A stretch of DNA of 13,798 nt from Defluviitaleaceae bacterium (GTDB lineage Bacteria > Bacillota > Clostridia > Lachnospirales > WRAA01): assembly GCA_009780445.1 (NCBI GenBank), contig WRAA01000026.1, forward strand, positions 1 to 13,798, given 5' to 3'. Made by a program: the position numbers and the translations under genes. Every line of letters starts with the position of its first letter. Position 1 is the first letter of the stretch. Below the pieces are notes generated by a model, which searched no databases, had not been told where the DNA came from, and saw only the letters and a list, made by a program, of their open reading frames with translations. Of the stretch, positions 6,998 to 13,673 are shown in pieces.

Positions 6998-8740
6998 ATG
7001 CGAAAAGTTGCTGAGTATATGTTACCGTATAAGGGTGTGCTGCTGATTGTGGCGGCACTGTTGTTTGTGGAGGCAATGAGCGCGTTGATCCTGCCGAGTT
7101 ATATGGCGGATCTTGTGAACGACGGCGTGCTGACGGGGCATATCCCGCTGATCTGGCGCAACGGCGCGATAATGATGGCGATCACCATGCTGGGCATGTT
7201 CGTGGCCTTGGTCGCCGGCTATTTTACGGCGCGGCTGGCCACGGGGGTGGCGAACGACTTGCGCGAGGACGTGTTCCGCAAGGTCCTGCGCTTCTCCGAT
7301 GCGGAGATCAACCGCTTTGCTACGTCGTCACTGATCACGCGCACGACGAACGATATCTCGCAGATTCAGTCTGCGATGATGATGGCGATACGCCAGTTTA
7401 TTTACGCGCCGATCATCGGCGTGGGCGGCATCATCCGCGCGGTGGAGCGCAACGCGCCCATGATGTGGGTCGTGGCGGTGGCCACTCTTGCCATGGTTAT
7501 CACTATGGCGGTGATGTTCGTTGTGGCCATGCCTAAGTTTACGATGATACAGGGGCTGATAGACCGCCTGAACCTTGTCTCGCGCGAGAACCTGAACGGA
7601 ATCTTGGTTGTGAGGGCGTTCAGCACCCAGAAGTTTGAGCGCGGCCGCTTCGCCAAGGCCAACCGGGATCTGGCCGAGACAAACCTGTTCGTGGACTATG
7701 CGTTCTCGTTCCTGTTCCCGATAATCATGCTGATTATGAACCTTACCACGGCGTTTACGGTGTGGGTGGGTGCGCGGCAGGTATCGGCGTTCCGAGCGGA
7801 CATCGGCGACATCTTCGCGTTTTTGCAATACGGAATGCTGATCATTTTCGCCTTCCTGATGCTGGCGATCACCTTCGTGGTTCTGCCGCGCGCCGTGATC
7901 AGCGCGGGCAGGGTGCAGGAGGTGCTGGAGGCGGAGGGCAGCATCAAGTTTAAGGCATCGCCCACGCCGCTTCCCAAGGATTTTAAGGGCGTTGTCGAGT
8001 TCGACAACGTGAGCTTTCGTTATCCCGACGCGCAGGAGGACGACGACAACGTGCTGGACGGCATAAGCTTCACGGCACGGCCCGGGCAGACCACGGCCAT
8101 CATCGGCGCGACGGGTTCGGGAAAGACATCGGTGCTGCGGCTGTTGCTGCGCTTCTTCGACGTGAGGTCGGGTTGCATCCGTTTGGACGGCATCGACATC
8201 AGGGACTTGCACAAGCAGGAGCTGCACGGCAAGATCGGCTTTGTGCCGCAGAAGGCGCAGCTGTTTACGGGCAGCATCCGCTCCAACCTGCTCTACGCCG
8301 ACAAGGACGCTTCGGAGGAACAGATCCTGGCCGCCGCAACCACGGCGCAGGCCGCCGCCTTTATCGAAGGCAAGCCCGGCGGCTACGAACACGCCATCGC
8401 GCAGGGCGGCTCCAACCTTTCGGGCGGGCAGAGGCAGAGGCTTTCAATCGCCCGCGCCCTCGTTAAGAACGCGCAGATCTACCTTTTCGACGACAGCTTC
8501 TCCGCGCTGGATCTCAAGACAGACGCGGCTCTGCGCCACGCGCTAAAGCGTGAAACGGGCGGCAGTACCGTGATAATCGTCGCCCAGCGCATATCTACGA
8601 TAATGGACGCGCACCGGATCATCGTGTTGGACAACGGCACAATCGCCAGCAAGGGCACCCACGCCGAGCTGATGCGCACGTGCGAAGTATACAGAGAAAT
8701 TGCCGCCTCACAATTGTCTGAGGAGGAATTGAGCAAATGA
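6998..8740 (+). CDS. ABC exporter half-transporter with degenerate catalytic residues (heterodimer subunit 1)
   Basis: This 580-residue fused permease-ATPase has a type I exporter membrane domain (about residues 10-310, six predicted helices, first at VLLIVAALLFVEAMSALILP). A C-terminal nucleotide-binding domain follows. Visible motifs are Walker A GATGSGKT (370-377), the Q-loop region FVPQKAQLF, and a canonical signature LSGGQ (474-478). Walker B is LFDD, with Asp499 where the catalytic Glu is expected, and the H-loop His is replaced by Gln530 (VAQRIST). Such changes are known in one subunit of heterodimeric exporters such as BmrCD, LmrCD and TM287/288, where this subunit's own Walker motifs form the non-hydrolytic site. 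A GAGGG site precedes the ATG by 4 bases. The stop overlaps the next gene's start (ATGA). Likely function: drug, lipid or peptide efflux; the substrate is unknown. Confidence 0.9.
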   Translation: MRKVAEYMLPYKGVLLIVAALLFVEAMSALILPSYMADLVNDGVLTGHIPLIWRNGAIMMAITMLGMFVALVAGYFTARLATGVANDLREDVFRKVLRFSDAEINRFATSSLITRTTNDISQIQSAMMMAIRQFIYAPIIGVGGIIRAVERNAPMMWVVAVATLAMVITMAVMFVVAMPKFTMIQGLIDRLNLVSRENLNGILVVRAFSTQKFERGRFAKANRDLAETNLFVDYAFSFLFPIIMLIMNLTTAFTVWVGARQVSAFRADIGDIFAFLQYGMLIIFAFLMLAITFVVLPRAVISAGRVQEVLEAEGSIKFKASPTPLPKDFKGVVEFDNVSFRYPDAQEDDDNVLDGISFTARPGQTTAIIGATGSGKTSVLRLLLRFFDVRSGCIRLDGIDIRDLHKQELHGKIGFVPQKAQLFTGSIRSNLLYADKDASEEQILAAATTAQAAAFIEGKPGGYEHAIAQGGSNLSGGQRQRLSIARALVKNAQIYLFDDSFSALDLKTDAALRHALKRETGGSTVIIVAQRISTIMDAHRIIVLDNGTIASKGTHAELMRTCEVYREIAASQLSEEELSK

Positions 8741-10641
8741 GCGAACGCAACGAACACGAACACACCCACGACGATTCGCACGTAACACAGGAAACGAGCC
8801 ACACCGAGCAGAAGAACTACAGCGACATGATGGGCGGAGAGGGCTTGGCCGCCAAGGCGAAAGACCCCATGAAGGCGTTAAAGAAGCTGGTGGCCTACCT
8901 TGCGCCATACAAAACCGAGCTGATCATCTCGCTGGTTTTCGCGATATTTTCCGCGGCCTTTGCCGTTATCGGCCCGCGGCTGATGGGGCGGGTGACGACG
9001 GCCTTGGTGGACGGCATTGTGGCGTACTGGGCCGGTACGGGGCTTCTCACGAACTTTCCGTACATGATGACGATAACCTGGTGGCTGATCGCGCTGTACA
9101 TAGTGTCGGCATTGTGCAACCTTGTGCAGGAGCTGGTGCTGTCGAAGCTTTCCATGAAGGTGACGTTCAAGCTTCGCGGCGAAATATCCGAGAAGATGCA
9201 CCGCCTGCCCATCAACTACTACGACAGCCGTTCGCAGGGCGAAATACTCTCCCGCGTGACAAACGACGTAGACGTGATCAGCCAGACGCTGAGCCAGAAC
9301 CTGAGCCAGCTTGCGCGTTCCATCACCACCATCGTGGGCGTGCTGGCCATGATGATCTGGATAAGCCCGCTGATGACGCTTGCGGCCTTGCTGGTTATTC
9401 CGCCGTCCATGATGATCATGATGGTGGTGCTGAAGAGGTCATACGTGTACTACGGCACACAGCAGGAGGCTCTGGGCGCGGTCAGCGGCATTGTGGAAGA
9501 GACATTCAGCGGCCACAACATCGTCATGGCCTACAGCGGCGAGGCCGACGCGGAGGAGAAGTTCGTCGCGGCCAACAACAAGCTGCGCGCCGCCGCATGG
9601 AAGGCCGACTTTATGACGAACATTGTCGAGCCGATATTCACATTCGTAGGCAACCTGGGTTATGTGCTGGTGTGCGTGCTGGGCGGCTACCTTGTCGTAC
9701 AGCGTGCTATCACCATCGGCGATGTCCAGGCCTTTATACAGTATGTGCAGACATTCACACAGCCGCTGGGCGAGCTTGGCGCGTCCAGCAACATGATGCA
9801 GAACACCATCGCTGCATCCGAGCGCGTGTTCGAGTTTCTGGAGGAAGAAGAGGAAGAGGACGAGACGGGCAAGGCTCCGCACAAGGAACGTTATGAGGGC
9901 GCGGTGACATTCCAAAACGTGCGCTTCGGCTACAGCCCGGACAAGATCATCCTCAACGATTTTTCGGCGGAGATCGCCGCCGGCCAAACCGTCGCCATTG
10001 TGGGCCCAACGGGCGCGGGCAAGACCACCGTCGTAAAGCTGCTGATGCGCTTCTACGAGCTGAACGGCGGGCGCATCCTCATCGACGGAACGGACGCGGC
10101 GGACTTTACGCGCAAGGATCTGCGCAACGTGTTCGGTATGGTGCTGCAAGATACCTGGATCTACAACGCCAGCATCATGGAGAACATCCGCTACGGCTCG
10201 CCACACGCCACTGACGAACAGGTAGTCGCCGCCGCCAAGGCCGCACACTGCCACAGCTTCATCCGCACACTGCCCGGCGGCTACAACATGATCCTGAACG
10301 AAGAGGCCTCCAACATCTCGCAAGGCCAGAAACAGCTCTTCACAATCGCCCGCGTGATACTGCGGAACCCGTCCATCCTAATCCTGGACGAAGCCACAAG
10401 CTCCATCGACACGCGCACGGAAATCCTTATACAGCGCACCATGAAGGAGCTGATGCAGGGGCGCACCAGCTTCGTGATAGCCCACAGGCTCTCCACCATC
10501 CGCGATGCCGACCTGATCCTCGTCATGAAGGACGGCGACATCATCGAGAAGGGAAGCCACAGCCAACTGCTTACGCAACAAGGCTTCTACGCCGACCTCT
10601 ATAACTCGCAGTTCACCGAAGGCGGCGAACACGAGGAATAA
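8737..10641 (+). CDS. ABC exporter half-transporter with intact Walker B and altered signature (heterodimer subunit 2)
   Basis: This 634-residue partner overlaps the previous gene by 4 bases (ATGA), a sign of coupled translation. A hydrophilic N-terminal extension rich in His, Glu and Asp (residues 1-45) precedes the six-helix membrane domain (about 60-350). An acidic run (six Glu, then Asp-Glu, near 368-376) links it to the nucleotide-binding domain. Motifs are Walker A GPTGAGKTT (423-431), VLQDTWIY as Q-loop, a divergent signature ISQGQ (527-531), Walker B LDEATSSID with the catalytic Glu552, and H-loop His583 (IAHRLST). The pattern is complementary to subunit 1. The competent ATP site pairs these Walker residues with subunit 1's LSGGQ; the second site is degenerate from both sides. 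This fits a heterodimeric multidrug-type exporter controlled by the upstream TetR. The substrate is not predictable. Confidence 0.92.
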   Translation: MSERNEHEHTHDDSHVTQETSHTEQKNYSDMMGGEGLAAKAKDPMKALKKLVAYLAPYKTELIISLVFAIFSAAFAVIGPRLMGRVTTALVDGIVAYWAGTGLLTNFPYMMTITWWLIALYIVSALCNLVQELVLSKLSMKVTFKLRGEISEKMHRLPINYYDSRSQGEILSRVTNDVDVISQTLSQNLSQLARSITTIVGVLAMMIWISPLMTLAALLVIPPSMMIMMVVLKRSYVYYGTQQEALGAVSGIVEETFSGHNIVMAYSGEADAEEKFVAANNKLRAAAWKADFMTNIVEPIFTFVGNLGYVLVCVLGGYLVVQRAITIGDVQAFIQYVQTFTQPLGELGASSNMMQNTIAASERVFEFLEEEEEEDETGKAPHKERYEGAVTFQNVRFGYSPDKIILNDFSAEIAAGQTVAIVGPTGAGKTTVVKLLMRFYELNGGRILIDGTDAADFTRKDLRNVFGMVLQDTWIYNASIMENIRYGSPHATDEQVVAAAKAAHCHSFIRTLPGGYNMILNEEASNISQGQKQLFTIARVILRNPSILILDEATSSIDTRTEILIQRTMKELMQGRTSFVIAHRLSTIRDADLILVMKDGDIIEKGSHSQLLTQQGFYADLYNSQFTEGGEHEE

Positions 10642-10667
10642 GGGTCTACAGGTTCCAAATATCCGCA

Positions 10668-10696
10668 TTGTTTTGCAGTAGTCTCTGTGATAAAAT
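10668..10696 (+). promoter_or_regulatory. Extended -10 promoter of the polymorphic toxin gene
   Basis: TTGTTT (10668-10673) and TAAAAT (10691-10696) are 17 bases apart, and TGA directly before the -10 makes an extended -10 element (TG-N). The start site would be near 10703, about 30 bases before the TTG start. The toxin gene therefore appears to be transcribed independently of the ABC operon. No intrinsic terminator is visible between 10642 and 10667, so read-through is possible. Confidence 0.6.
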
Positions 10697-10719
10697 AGGC
10701 ATATCCGATTTTATTCAGA

Positions 10720-10734
10720 GGAGGAATCTTATTG
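10720..10734 (+). promoter_or_regulatory. Ribosome-binding site that selects a TTG start codon
   Basis: AGAGGAGGAA with its GGAGG core at 10720-10724 lies 7 bases upstream of TTG at 10732. The next in-frame ATG (10744) would be 19 bases away, which is too far. The TTG is therefore the likely start. Confidence 0.7.
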
Positions 10735-12177
10735 TCACTACCAATGATTGCTGACCGCTACGCCCACAGTACACACAGGTTCAGCAACCCCGCCGACACC
10801 CGCCGCCACGAGATGACGCAGCTGATGCAACAAAGTTATCTCGAAGGCGCGAACGCGGTGGACGCCGAACTGCAGGCCGCAAAACACGGCGGCTACGTTC
10901 CGGCGAGGCGCGCGGGGAGCATCGAGGTTCAGCTGAACAGGTCTCTGCTGGACGAACTGGAACGCGCCCTGACCCGCATCGCGGAGTACGAGGGCAAGGC
11001 CGCCGACACCAGCCGCACAGACGGCAGAATCGCGCAGATTGTGCAGTATCTGCAAAAGCAGGCCTATCTGACGGGCGCCGCTGGCCGCCGCGCCGATTGG
11101 GGCGAGAATCTTGTGCTTGTTGTCCTGCGCAGAACAGGCACGGATGACTGCGCAAGGTATGTGGGGCGCGTCTTTGTGGACGATGTGTACTCCGATGGGG
11201 AGATGTACCAAACTCCAATGGGCTACAGCTCGTGGCAGATTCCCGCCGCGCGTTTCATGCGCCGCGCGAGGTACCCCAAACTGTCGGAGGCCGTTGCGGG
11301 TGGGCTGTATCACTACGGCTGCAAGTGCTGGCACGTATCCTACTTCGAGGGCGTAACGCCGACGGACTACCAGGGCGAGAGTATACCAAGCTTCACATGG
11401 TATGCTCTGCACGACAAGGAGCCGTCTCTTTCGTATGGCTACGACATCCAGCCCTACACGAAGGAAGATGCCGTTATCCTGCTTGTGCGTGAGGTCATGG
11501 AGCTTCGCGGGATGAACCCGCAGAGGGAACGCGGACTTGTCGCACGTATGATGTCGCCAAGAAGGGTCAACGAGAATAACCCCTTCGAACAACGCGCCAA
11601 CCAGTACCTCGTAAGCAAGTTCGGCGCGAACTTCGCCGAGACCAACGAAGTCTACCAGGTCTGGTTGACCGTTCTCAACATCCTGGTGGACGCCGCAATG
11701 ATGAACGGATCCGCGCCGCAGAGCATCAGCGATTCCTTCATCGACAGCATGTTCGCCTCCGCCTTTGGCGAAAGGCTTAATGCCGCAGATCAGGTTGGTG
11801 TGGTGATGACGGGGCTTGGGCTTGCCGCGGCGGCGGGAGGTGTTGTTGGTCTTAATCGGCAGGTCAGATCGTCAAGGGATACTCAAGCTCAAAGCATGAT
11901 GCAACCAGCAATGATTGCAAGAAGCCCAAGAAATGTTAATGAGCTTGCACGGGAAATAAGAAATTGGCTTGGAGATGGAACGCAAGTAATCCGAAACCGT
12001 AGTGGTGATACTATATTTCTATCACAAGACGGACTTCGTAAGGTTAGGTTTGATATAAATAATCCATCTCCTCACAATAGCCCTCATGTTCATTTTGAAC
12101 AAATGAGGAATGGTAGGTGGAGACCTGTAAATCCATCTCATGCTCAAATATTTCCAATTGATGTTCCGCACAACTAA
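10732..12177 (+). CDS. Polymorphic toxin: phage minor-capsid-like (MuF/Phage_min_cap2) scaffold with an unassigned C-terminal toxin domain
   Basis: This 481-residue protein has no signal peptide. Residues 1-115 are mostly helical. Residues 137-210 (CARYVGRVFVDD, then GLYHYGCKCWHVSYFEGVTP) resemble the C-terminal part of phage minor capsid protein 2, where a G-K-V-F element and a GLCGWNCRHSFYPF-like C/H motif occur. Residues 222-395 are a variable linker with a Gly/Ala-rich hydrophobic stretch (GVVMTGLGLAAAAGGVVGL, 356-374). Residues 399-481 form a compact polar domain with SGDTIFLSQDGLRKVRFDIN, the motif PHNSPHVHFE (His448, 452, 454) and a PxDVPHN tail, which I read as the toxin. I do not recognise it as a named family; the His cluster would fit a nuclease or metal site, but this is a guess. 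GC falls from about 67% (11041-11100) to about 40% in the toxin part. A small gene with a strong ribosome-binding site follows 16 bases after the stop, as expected for immunity. Confidence 0.72.
   Translation: MSLPMIADRYAHSTHRFSNPADTRRHEMTQLMQQSYLEGANAVDAELQAAKHGGYVPARRAGSIEVQLNRSLLDELERALTRIAEYEGKAADTSRTDGRIAQIVQYLQKQAYLTGAAGRRADWGENLVLVVLRRTGTDDCARYVGRVFVDDVYSDGEMYQTPMGYSSWQIPAARFMRRARYPKLSEAVAGGLYHYGCKCWHVSYFEGVTPTDYQGESIPSFTWYALHDKEPSLSYGYDIQPYTKEDAVILLVREVMELRGMNPQRERGLVARMMSPRRVNENNPFEQRANQYLVSKFGANFAETNEVYQVWLTVLNILVDAAMMNGSAPQSISDSFIDSMFASAFGERLNAADQVGVVMTGLGLAAAAGGVVGLNRQVRSSRDTQAQSMMQPAMIARSPRNVNELAREIRNWLGDGTQVIRNRSGDTIFLSQDGLRKVRFDINNPSPHNSPHVHFEQMRNGRWRPVNPSHAQIFPIDVPHN
11201..11394 (+). 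repeat. Direct repeat copy 1 (minor-capsid-like segment)
   Basis: These 194 bases recur at 12598-12791 with no gaps and about 18 mismatches counted by hand (about 91% identity). They encode residues 158-221 of the full toxin. Both copies are in the same codon phase and differ at only three amino acids. Confidence 0.95.
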
Positions 12178-12191
12178 TTTTAGGAGGGTAT
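12178..12191 (+). promoter_or_regulatory. Ribosome-binding leader of immunity candidate 1, shared with immunity candidate 2
   Basis: The 14-base string TTTTAGGAGGGTAT occurs here and again at 13627-13640, each time just before the small gene that follows a toxin. It contains an AGGAGGG ribosome-binding core. Here the core (12182-12188) is 5 bases before the ATG at 12194. An ATG at 12190 reads only six codons before a stop. Confidence 0.7.
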
Positions 12192-12193
12192 GT

Positions 12194-12439
12194 ATGCTCG
12201 TATACGATGAGGTTTCAAACGCAGATCTACAAAATGTGACTATTTTGCTGGATAAGAATGAAATTTTACAGCTAATTAGCTATCTTGAGGCTTTAGTTCA
12301 AAGTGATACTCAAAACGATCACTTTCACTTTAGTAATGACGACTACTCAAAAGAGCTGACATTTGTATCTTATGGTGATACTGATGGCCTAAAACATGTA
12401 CCTGATAAGTATAAACGCAATACCGCTTCAAAAACATAG
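12194..12439 (+). CDS. Probable immunity protein for the first toxin (81 residues)
   Basis: The small acidic protein starts MLVYDEVSNADLQNVTILLD and contains a helix (KNEILQLISYLEALV). It continues with DHFHFSND and ELTFVSYGD, suggesting an alpha-beta fold without signal or membrane segments. ATG 12194 is chosen because AGGAGGG ends 5 bases upstream; the longer frame from 12140 would run back into the toxin gene. It begins 16 bases after the toxin stop and is AT-rich (about 30% GC in 12241-12300), like the toxin's C-terminal domain. This indicates that both arrived as one cassette. Position, size and co-inheritance point to an immunity protein that binds the toxin in the cytoplasm. I cannot place it in a named immunity family, though similar small proteins occur in Bacillota as hypothetical proteins, as far as I recall. 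Confidence 0.66.
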   Translation: MLVYDEVSNADLQNVTILLDKNEILQLISYLEALVQSDTQNDHFHFSNDDYSKELTFVSYGDTDGLKHVPDKYKRNTASKT

Positions 12440-12460
12440 TTTGTTGCTCTAATGTGCTAC

Positions 12461-12489
12461 GTTCTAAATTAGGTTTCGGTTCTAAATTA
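12461..12489 (+). repeat. Short direct repeat in the intercassette spacer
   Basis: GTTCTAAATTA occurs at 12461-12471 and 12479-12489, an 18-base period, in the AT-rich spacer after the immunity gene. It may be a remnant of a recombination junction or chance in AT-rich DNA. Confidence 0.4.
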
Positions 12490-12512
12490 TTAGTACACCC
12501 ACAATGCAATGA

Positions 12513-12568
12513 ATCGTGCTAACACAGTAAAGTCAGCATTTATTACAATTTTGCTGTGTTAGTACGAT
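12513..12568 (+). other. Long hairpin-forming inverted repeat between the two toxin cassettes
   Basis: The arms are ATCGTGCTAACACAGTAAA (12513-12531) and TTTGCTGTGTTAGTACGAT (12550-12568). They are inverted copies with two mismatches, both of which become G-U pairs in a plus-strand RNA. All 19 positions can therefore pair around an 18-base loop. No T-run follows either arm, so it is not a standard terminator. It ends inside the first possible ATG (12567) of the orphan cassette. It might be a recombination site remnant or an RNA structure that blocks translation. Confidence 0.6.
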
Positions 12569-13673
12569 GATTACATACTCTTCAACCTCGTGCGGGCAGA
12601 TGTACCAAACGCCAATGGGCTACAGCTCGTGGCAGATCCCCGCCGCACGCTTCATGCGCCGCGCGAGGTATCCCAGGCTGTCGGAGGCCGTCGCGGGAGG
12701 GTTGTATCACTACGGCTGCAAGTGCTGGCACGTCTCGTACTTCAAGGGCGTAACACCAACCGACTACCGGGGCGAGAGCATACCAAGCTTCGTCGACCAC
12801 AAGACATCAAACCAAGTTTTGGCCGAGCTTCAAGACGATGTATGCCCCGACACAGACCCGTGGGAAGAGCGTATGCAAAACTACGCAAGGTTGGTAGAGG
12901 CCGCGACCCTGCTTAGGGAAGCGAAGATGGGAAACATCGTGAACTTGGGGGAATGGTTTGAAAACAGCCTGAGTTACCTTCGCGAAAGGTATACCAACGT
13001 ATCCGGAACAATGGAGCGTATGCCGGGAACGAACACCATCAGCGTCAGGCTGTCGGCGAACGGCCGCTCCGGATATGCGCAGTTCAGAGACGGCGTAAAC
13101 GGCACAAGGATCGGCGCCGGCGGAAACATCTTCGTCGATCCGCAGCTGTTGTGGAACGCCTTCGGAAGGGTGATAGACCCTCCCATAATCCATACGCCTG
13201 TTATGGATTCCGTCCGCTTCGGGCTTGGTGTTGGTGCCGCGAGGGGTGTCGGGCGTGTGGTTAGCTGGCTTGACCGGATTGCCTCTAACTCGAACAGTAC
13301 GAGCAATAAATGGGCTAATCCTGATGGTTCCGTAATATGGCCGGGCAATAATGGGTTTGATGGTACTCCGACAACAAAAACATTACAACCGGGAACAAGG
13401 ATAAGTAGATATGGTTCAGAAGCCGGAAGGTTTGTATCTCCCGAAGGAACATCACTTACACAGAGAGCCCTACCTCCCGGATCAAATTCTCGCCCGTACC
13501 ATGTTTACGAAGTAGTGAAACCGGTTCAAGTCCAGTCCGGAAGAATCGCCCCTTGGTTCGGAGAAAGCGGAGGAGGTACGCAACATATGTTTAATCGAAC
13601 TATTGAGGATCTTATAAGATCCGGAGTTTTAGGAGGGTATTCTAATGTGGGAATTTATGAAAACAGGCACTGA
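12567..13673 (+). CDS. Orphan toxin cassette with C-terminal TNT (NAD+ glycohydrolase) domain, N-terminally truncated
   Basis: The 368-codon frame carries only the tail of the toxin scaffold. Residues 12-75 copy residues 158-221 of the full toxin; the first 157 residues are missing. Residues 76-250 are a linker unrelated to that of toxin 1, with a Gly-rich hydrophobic stretch near 213-237. Residues 250-356 are a TNT domain (DUF4237 type): WPGNNGF, LQPGTRISRYGS, RFVSPEG, RALPPG, YHVYEVVKP, APWFGESGGGTQ. His312 and Gln339 sit where the residues important in the Mycobacterium tuberculosis toxin lie, and Arg281 and Arg300 are also conserved. The family hydrolyses NAD+, killing cells by depletion. 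ATG 12567 has no ribosome-binding site and lies in a hairpin, so the cassette is probably silent until recombination joins it to the upstream scaffold. It could equally be called a pseudogene fragment, but the toxin domain looks intact. Confidence 0.8.
   Translation: MITYSSTSCGQMYQTPMGYSSWQIPAARFMRRARYPRLSEAVAGGLYHYGCKCWHVSYFKGVTPTDYRGESIPSFVDHKTSNQVLAELQDDVCPDTDPWEERMQNYARLVEAATLLREAKMGNIVNLGEWFENSLSYLRERYTNVSGTMERMPGTNTISVRLSANGRSGYAQFRDGVNGTRIGAGGNIFVDPQLLWNAFGRVIDPPIIHTPVMDSVRFGLGVGAARGVGRVVSWLDRIASNSNSTSNKWANPDGSVIWPGNNGFDGTPTTKTLQPGTRISRYGSEAGRFVSPEGTSLTQRALPPGSNSRPYHVYEVVKPVQVQSGRIAPWFGESGGGTQHMFNRTIEDLIRSGVLGGYSNVGIYENRH
12598..12791 (+). repeat. Direct repeat copy 2 (start of the orphan cassette)
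   Basis: This is the second copy of the 194-base minor-capsid-like segment at 11201-11394. Homology to copy 1 stops abruptly at both ends. The 5' end abuts the AT-rich hairpin spacer; the 3' end runs into a different linker. Confidence 0.95.
13627..13640 (+). promoter_or_regulatory. Ribosome-binding leader of immunity candidate 2, embedded in toxin codons
   Basis: TTTTAGGAGGGTAT is identical to the leader at 12178-12191. Here it lies inside the TNT gene, where it encodes part of the VLGGY stretch. Its AGGAGGG core (13631-13637) ends 7 bases before ATG 13645. Confidence 0.7.

Noticed and set aside
7328..8392. Long minus-strand frame opposite the first ABC gene
   Set aside because: The ABC frame has all expected motifs. 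The antisense frame is His/Arg-rich low-information sequence typical of a shadow.
6998..12177. ABC exporter as the dedicated secretion system of the toxin
   Set aside because: The toxin has its own promoter and no leader peptide. The exporter is a TetR-controlled drug-type heterodimer without a peptidase domain. Adjacency alone is not enough.
12140..12193. Earlier start for the first immunity gene, inside the toxin gene
   Set aside because: The AGGAGGG site at 12182-12188 matches ATG 12194, and no site precedes 12140.
12513..12568. Hairpin as an intrinsic terminator or integron attC site
   Set aside because: No T-run follows on either strand, and the GTTRRRY / RYYYAAC core boxes of attC do not fit.
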